64,000 nt of DNA from Sipunculus nudus (lineage: Eukaryota > Annelida > Sipuncula > Golfingiida > Sipunculidae): the NCBI GenBank assembly GCA_026874595.1, contig CM049322.1, forward strand, positions 37,941,340 to 38,005,339, written 5' to 3'. The notes beneath the pieces were generated by a model that had not been told where the DNA came from, searched no databases, and worked only from the letters and a program-made list of their open reading frames with translations. Positions 60,980 through 64,000 of the stretch are shown here, piece after piece; positions within the stretch are counted from its first letter, which is position 1; each line of letters opens with the position of its first letter. Both the position numbers and the translations under genes were made by a program.

Positions 60980-61775
60980 AAAGGGGAAAGAACGAGCAAA
61001 CATCTTGTTTTAATATCTGTGTTGCCAATGGCAGATGCGTCCCTCATTCACAATATACCATGTTTACTTTTAATTTTTTTCATAGTAAGAGAATATATTA
61101 TTATTTATCCAAGGCCAACTTGGATCAGGAGAGACAATTTTCATCAACAAATCACTTACATCTTGGGCAAAGGGGTACTTGTAGCCGAGCAAAACAGATC
61201 CAGATATGAAAGTTTTACTGCATTTCTTTTCATCACTCTCTGGCATGTGAAGCCTAACGACACATTAACGGACATTATACGTAAACAAATATACTGGCAA
61301 TATCCTGACGATGCCGCTGTGATCAATTTCCTTGAAAAAAAAATCCTGAAGAAATTCTGATGGTTTTAGACGGGTAAGACTGGTAGGACCCGTCCACCTC
61401 ACCCGTCATCACATCCATTAGTAAAGGGAAAACGTACCTGGATGTTCCGAGGCTGGTAACATCACGTCACACATAGGCCGGTGAACAGCATCACGAACTA
61501 GTCAAACATTACATGACTTTCTTTGAGATCCAAGGATTTGATCAAAACCAGATCGCATCATATATATGCAAGTATTTTGCAAAAACAAATTGAAAATTTA
61601 GATTCCATACAAAATCAGCAGACTCTGAACCCCTAGAGGAAATCACAGCATCACTCGAATCAGAAATGTCGGATAAGAAACTGGGGAGATTGTGCAGTGA
61701 GCCGCTATACATGAAGCTGGTATGCATAATCGGTGAGGCTGGACGAGGTCTGGGCCGCACTAAAACGGAACTATA
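60980..61775 (+). pseudogene. NACHT ATPase core of an NLR-type receptor, degraded
   Basis: NACHT NTPases switch NLR immune receptors on and off. Here the P-loop reads FIQGQLGSGETIFINKS (61110-61142): the Walker A lysine is replaced by Glu, and a stop follows soon after. The next part, FITLWHVKPNDTLTDIIRKQ, lies in another frame. After an A9 run (61335-61343) the Walker B-like ILMVLDG (61354-61374) appears, followed by two stops. Then come LVTSRH (sensor-1-like, about 61455), IQGFDQNQIASYI (about 61530) and LCSEPLYMKLVC (about 61690). The order and motifs are those of a NACHT domain with no winged helix or LRR attached. It is clearly a pseudogene. Confidence 0.7.
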
Positions 61776-61845
61776 AATCAGAATTCTCAAGTTTACATCA
61801 AAGTGAATTTTGATTGGAACGTAATTCAGGTGGGAAACTTTATTT

Positions 61846-62275
61846 GATAATATGTATAATGAGTTTCATGAAAATCCATAGGATTTTGGTAAGTCACCAA
61901 GGTGCCTCTAAAGTGGGGTGACCTTCTGACCTCATAAAATATGCATGAATTTTGCTGAAACTCAAACTGAGGCCAGATATTAAATGACAGTTACGATGAG
62001 TTTTATCAAAATCCTTTCTATTCCTCTTACGTTATTGCGGCGATACAACAAGGAGCCTAATGACCTTATTAAATATGCGTAGATTTTGCCCATAATCGAA
62101 ATCGGGCGAGATAATCAGTGGGTGAGTAGTTATGGTGAGTTTGGTGGAAAGCCATTAAAGTCTGGGTAAGTTATCGCGACGAAACTTAAAGTAAACGGAG
62201 CCCCGGTCAGACAGGCGTACGGACGGACAATGGGTATATTATAATACTCCCGTCATATCACGGGCTTATAAAAAA
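61846..62275. mobile_element. small Helentron/MITE-like element with ACGG tail and hairpin
   Basis: Two and a part diverged units of about 140 bp (each with ATGAGTTT-AT-AAAATCC and AAATATGC-T-GATTTTGC words) lead to GTACGGACGGACAATGGGTA. A 3' hairpin CCCGT-CATATC-ACGGG (62249-62264) and TTATAAAAAA follow. The layout matches the elements at 29-31.7 kb, with a different hairpin. Confidence 0.55.
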
Positions 62276-64000
62276 GGTCTAAATAGGACGGATCATCTTA
62301 TAAGAAGGGTATTGATTATTCATTTATATGTCTTGACCCAAAGTGTCCCTATTATTGCCTTATCACATAAAGTCCGCGGAGTTTGGACTAATGCCTTCGT
62401 ATACTACACACTTCAGGCTTTGACCTCGACACTAAAAACATGGGTTTTATCAATAGGTGTATTACAGCGATCCTAAGACATAAGATAACTATGAAAAAAG
62501 ATCACCCGAAAAGTCTCCGCGAATACAAGTATCTCATTTGGTTGATTTGTATTTTCATCTATCTCAAAAAGTTGCATTATAGGTCTCAAAATGGTGAAAG
62601 GAAAAGAAGTTATCTGCGGCTTATCTCATCACGCTGAATATTACATACAGTCGAACCTCTCATCTTAGACATACGATTTAATTTACAAAATTTTCAAAAA
62701 TCATGGCAGTGTATACATGATTTGACGCTAAGAAACGGGGATATCTACAGGACAGACATTATCGGATGTTGGTGGATAGAAATGCACCGTTCGCATACAC
62801 ACACACCCACGGTCGCTAGTTTTAAAAATTAAACGATGTGAACATATAATCAACGAGAGTAAAATGTAAAGTGTTTAAAATTAATCATTTCAACCTATAA
62901 ATAGAGAAAGCGAAGGATAAAAGGTATAATTTTGAGAGAACATATCCTGTCTCGGGCATTATAAACACACGAGGTGTAAAGAGTTTTAAAGATTGGTAGA
63001 TAACAACTTGCATCACGGTATATATCACAGCCAGCCCGTTATCTTCTGCAAATCAAACGCACTGCGAGACAGGAAGCATTAATCTTTACATGTTTTAATA
63101 CCGGATGTCCCGTTAAACGTGCTTTAATGTCATCGTATTTAAGGTGCGTCGGTAATCTGAGATGTACCAAATAACTGTCGGGTTCCTCTTTTAATACTAC
63201 ACATACTTAAAAGTAGACCTAATCAAGCCGTAAAGGATCCGAGAATGGCCGACGAGACCGGCTATGGTATTTCGCAAGAAGGTAGGTTTAAAATAATTTT
63301 TTAATATTTTTATCCGATGCTGCTACATTTCCTTCATAATGCAAAATTAAGAAGGATCGTTTAAATATGAATATACGTTGACATTTCTCTCTTAACAGCT
63401 CTTACCTCGTAGAGGAGCCAGAGCAGTTGGGTGACAATATTAGATGCAGTGTTTCTGCCCTAATAATCGATAACCCTCCGTCAATCATAAAGAGAAGCCA
63501 TAGCACGCAAATCAATCCCTGAACTAGATTTTTTATACTATGTCGGTAATCCTTGAGGTACTCTCCGCACTGCCCCATCTGTAATTATTGCTGATATTGA
63601 TATGATCTCTCTGCACGTGGGGTTTGTTTGACAACTTCAGTGTAATTTGTGTGAACAGTTAACATCCAGACATATACAAAATGTCTCAACACAAACAGAC
63701 ATATAACTAACACAATAATGTGCATAAGCGATTAATAAACACATGATTTTATTTACCCTAATAGAAAATATATGTATTATTAAAGAAAAATTTCATAGGC
63801 CTAGGCGGTACTTACTAGATGGAAGCAAAGGCTTTAAGATATTTCTCAATTTATGACTTATATAATGGTCAGAAAATGTTAATTTGGGGAATATATAATA
63901 TTATTCTCCGTTACAAAAAAAATTAAACATTTATTGTATAAATAACGGAGTCCTTGTAATAATATTTAATACGCAATGTGTTACACGACTACTAAAAACA
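62276..64000. other. no supported gene
   Basis: TACAGTCGAACCTCTCATCT at about 62648 resembles the end of a Tc1/pogo-type element (compare TACAGTCGAGCCC at 3165), but no opposite end is found. A well-placed ATG at 63245 opens only a short spliced frame. Confidence 0.4.

Noticed and set aside
62648-62680. TACAGTCGAACCTCTCATCT as the end of a Tc1/pogo-type transposon
   Set aside because: No opposite end or second copy was found in the window.
63245-63281. Possible first coding exon (MADETGYGISQE with donor GTAGGT)
   Set aside because: The only nearby acceptor (63399) gives a stop after a few codons; there is no support inside the window.

Overview
The window looks like accessory, repeat-rich nuclear DNA from an invertebrate, most likely a bivalve mollusc. 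The evidence is split genes with GT-AG introns, a base composition rich in A+T, long (TA)n tracts, Helentron-like elements with central tandem repeats and (ACGG)n tails, LINE fossils, and degraded NACHT/LRR immune-receptor pieces. I cannot name the species. Nothing bacterial (operons, ribosome binding sites, CRISPR) is present, and I saw no convincing functional tRNA or rRNA gene.

1-9.2 kb: mostly non-coding. It holds (TA)n and (GA)n tracts and a ~1.1-kb DNA transposon with 31-bp inverted ends and a TA target duplication (3165-4263). About 560 bp of that transposon recurs at 60.3-60.9 kb.

9.28-17.18 kb (+): the best gene here, with nine exons whose phases all agree (555 complete codons plus stop; the 5' end was not found). 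It encodes an extracellular protein with two tandem copies of an unnamed beta-rich module. These are followed by 22 uninterrupted Gly-X-Y collagen triplets, a CxxC motif, one transmembrane helix and a short cytoplasmic tail. Intron 1 contains ~950 bp of CAT/CAC trinucleotide repeat; intron 8 contains a fold-back MITE.

21.04-22.49 kb (+): a probable three-exon secreted PAN/apple-domain protein with two TTACGTCA sites just upstream of its start.

23-37.9 kb: no confident gene. It holds a SINE-like fragment, an LTR-like segment, and (29.0-31.7 kb) a Helentron-like composite with a 179-bp tandem repeat that is itself organised into a 537-bp higher-order unit.

37.9-41.4 kb (+): a broken NLR-type receptor (winged-helix and LRR parts, several frameshifts) and a small re-inserted LRR fragment. 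The missing half of such a gene, a NACHT ATPase core with a damaged Walker A, lies at 61.0-61.8 kb.

42.0-60 kb: a graveyard of retroelements: a Jockey/CR1-type LINE (+), a Ty3/gypsy-like element (-) in which protease is joined directly to the integrase C-terminus, an L1-like LINE tail (-), a LINE C-terminus (+), and another LINE with APE/RT remnants (-).

Only the collagen-module gene and the PAN gene look intact; most other coding signal is fossil. All exon calls were made by eye from reading frame, splice sites and residue patterns, with no transcript or database support.
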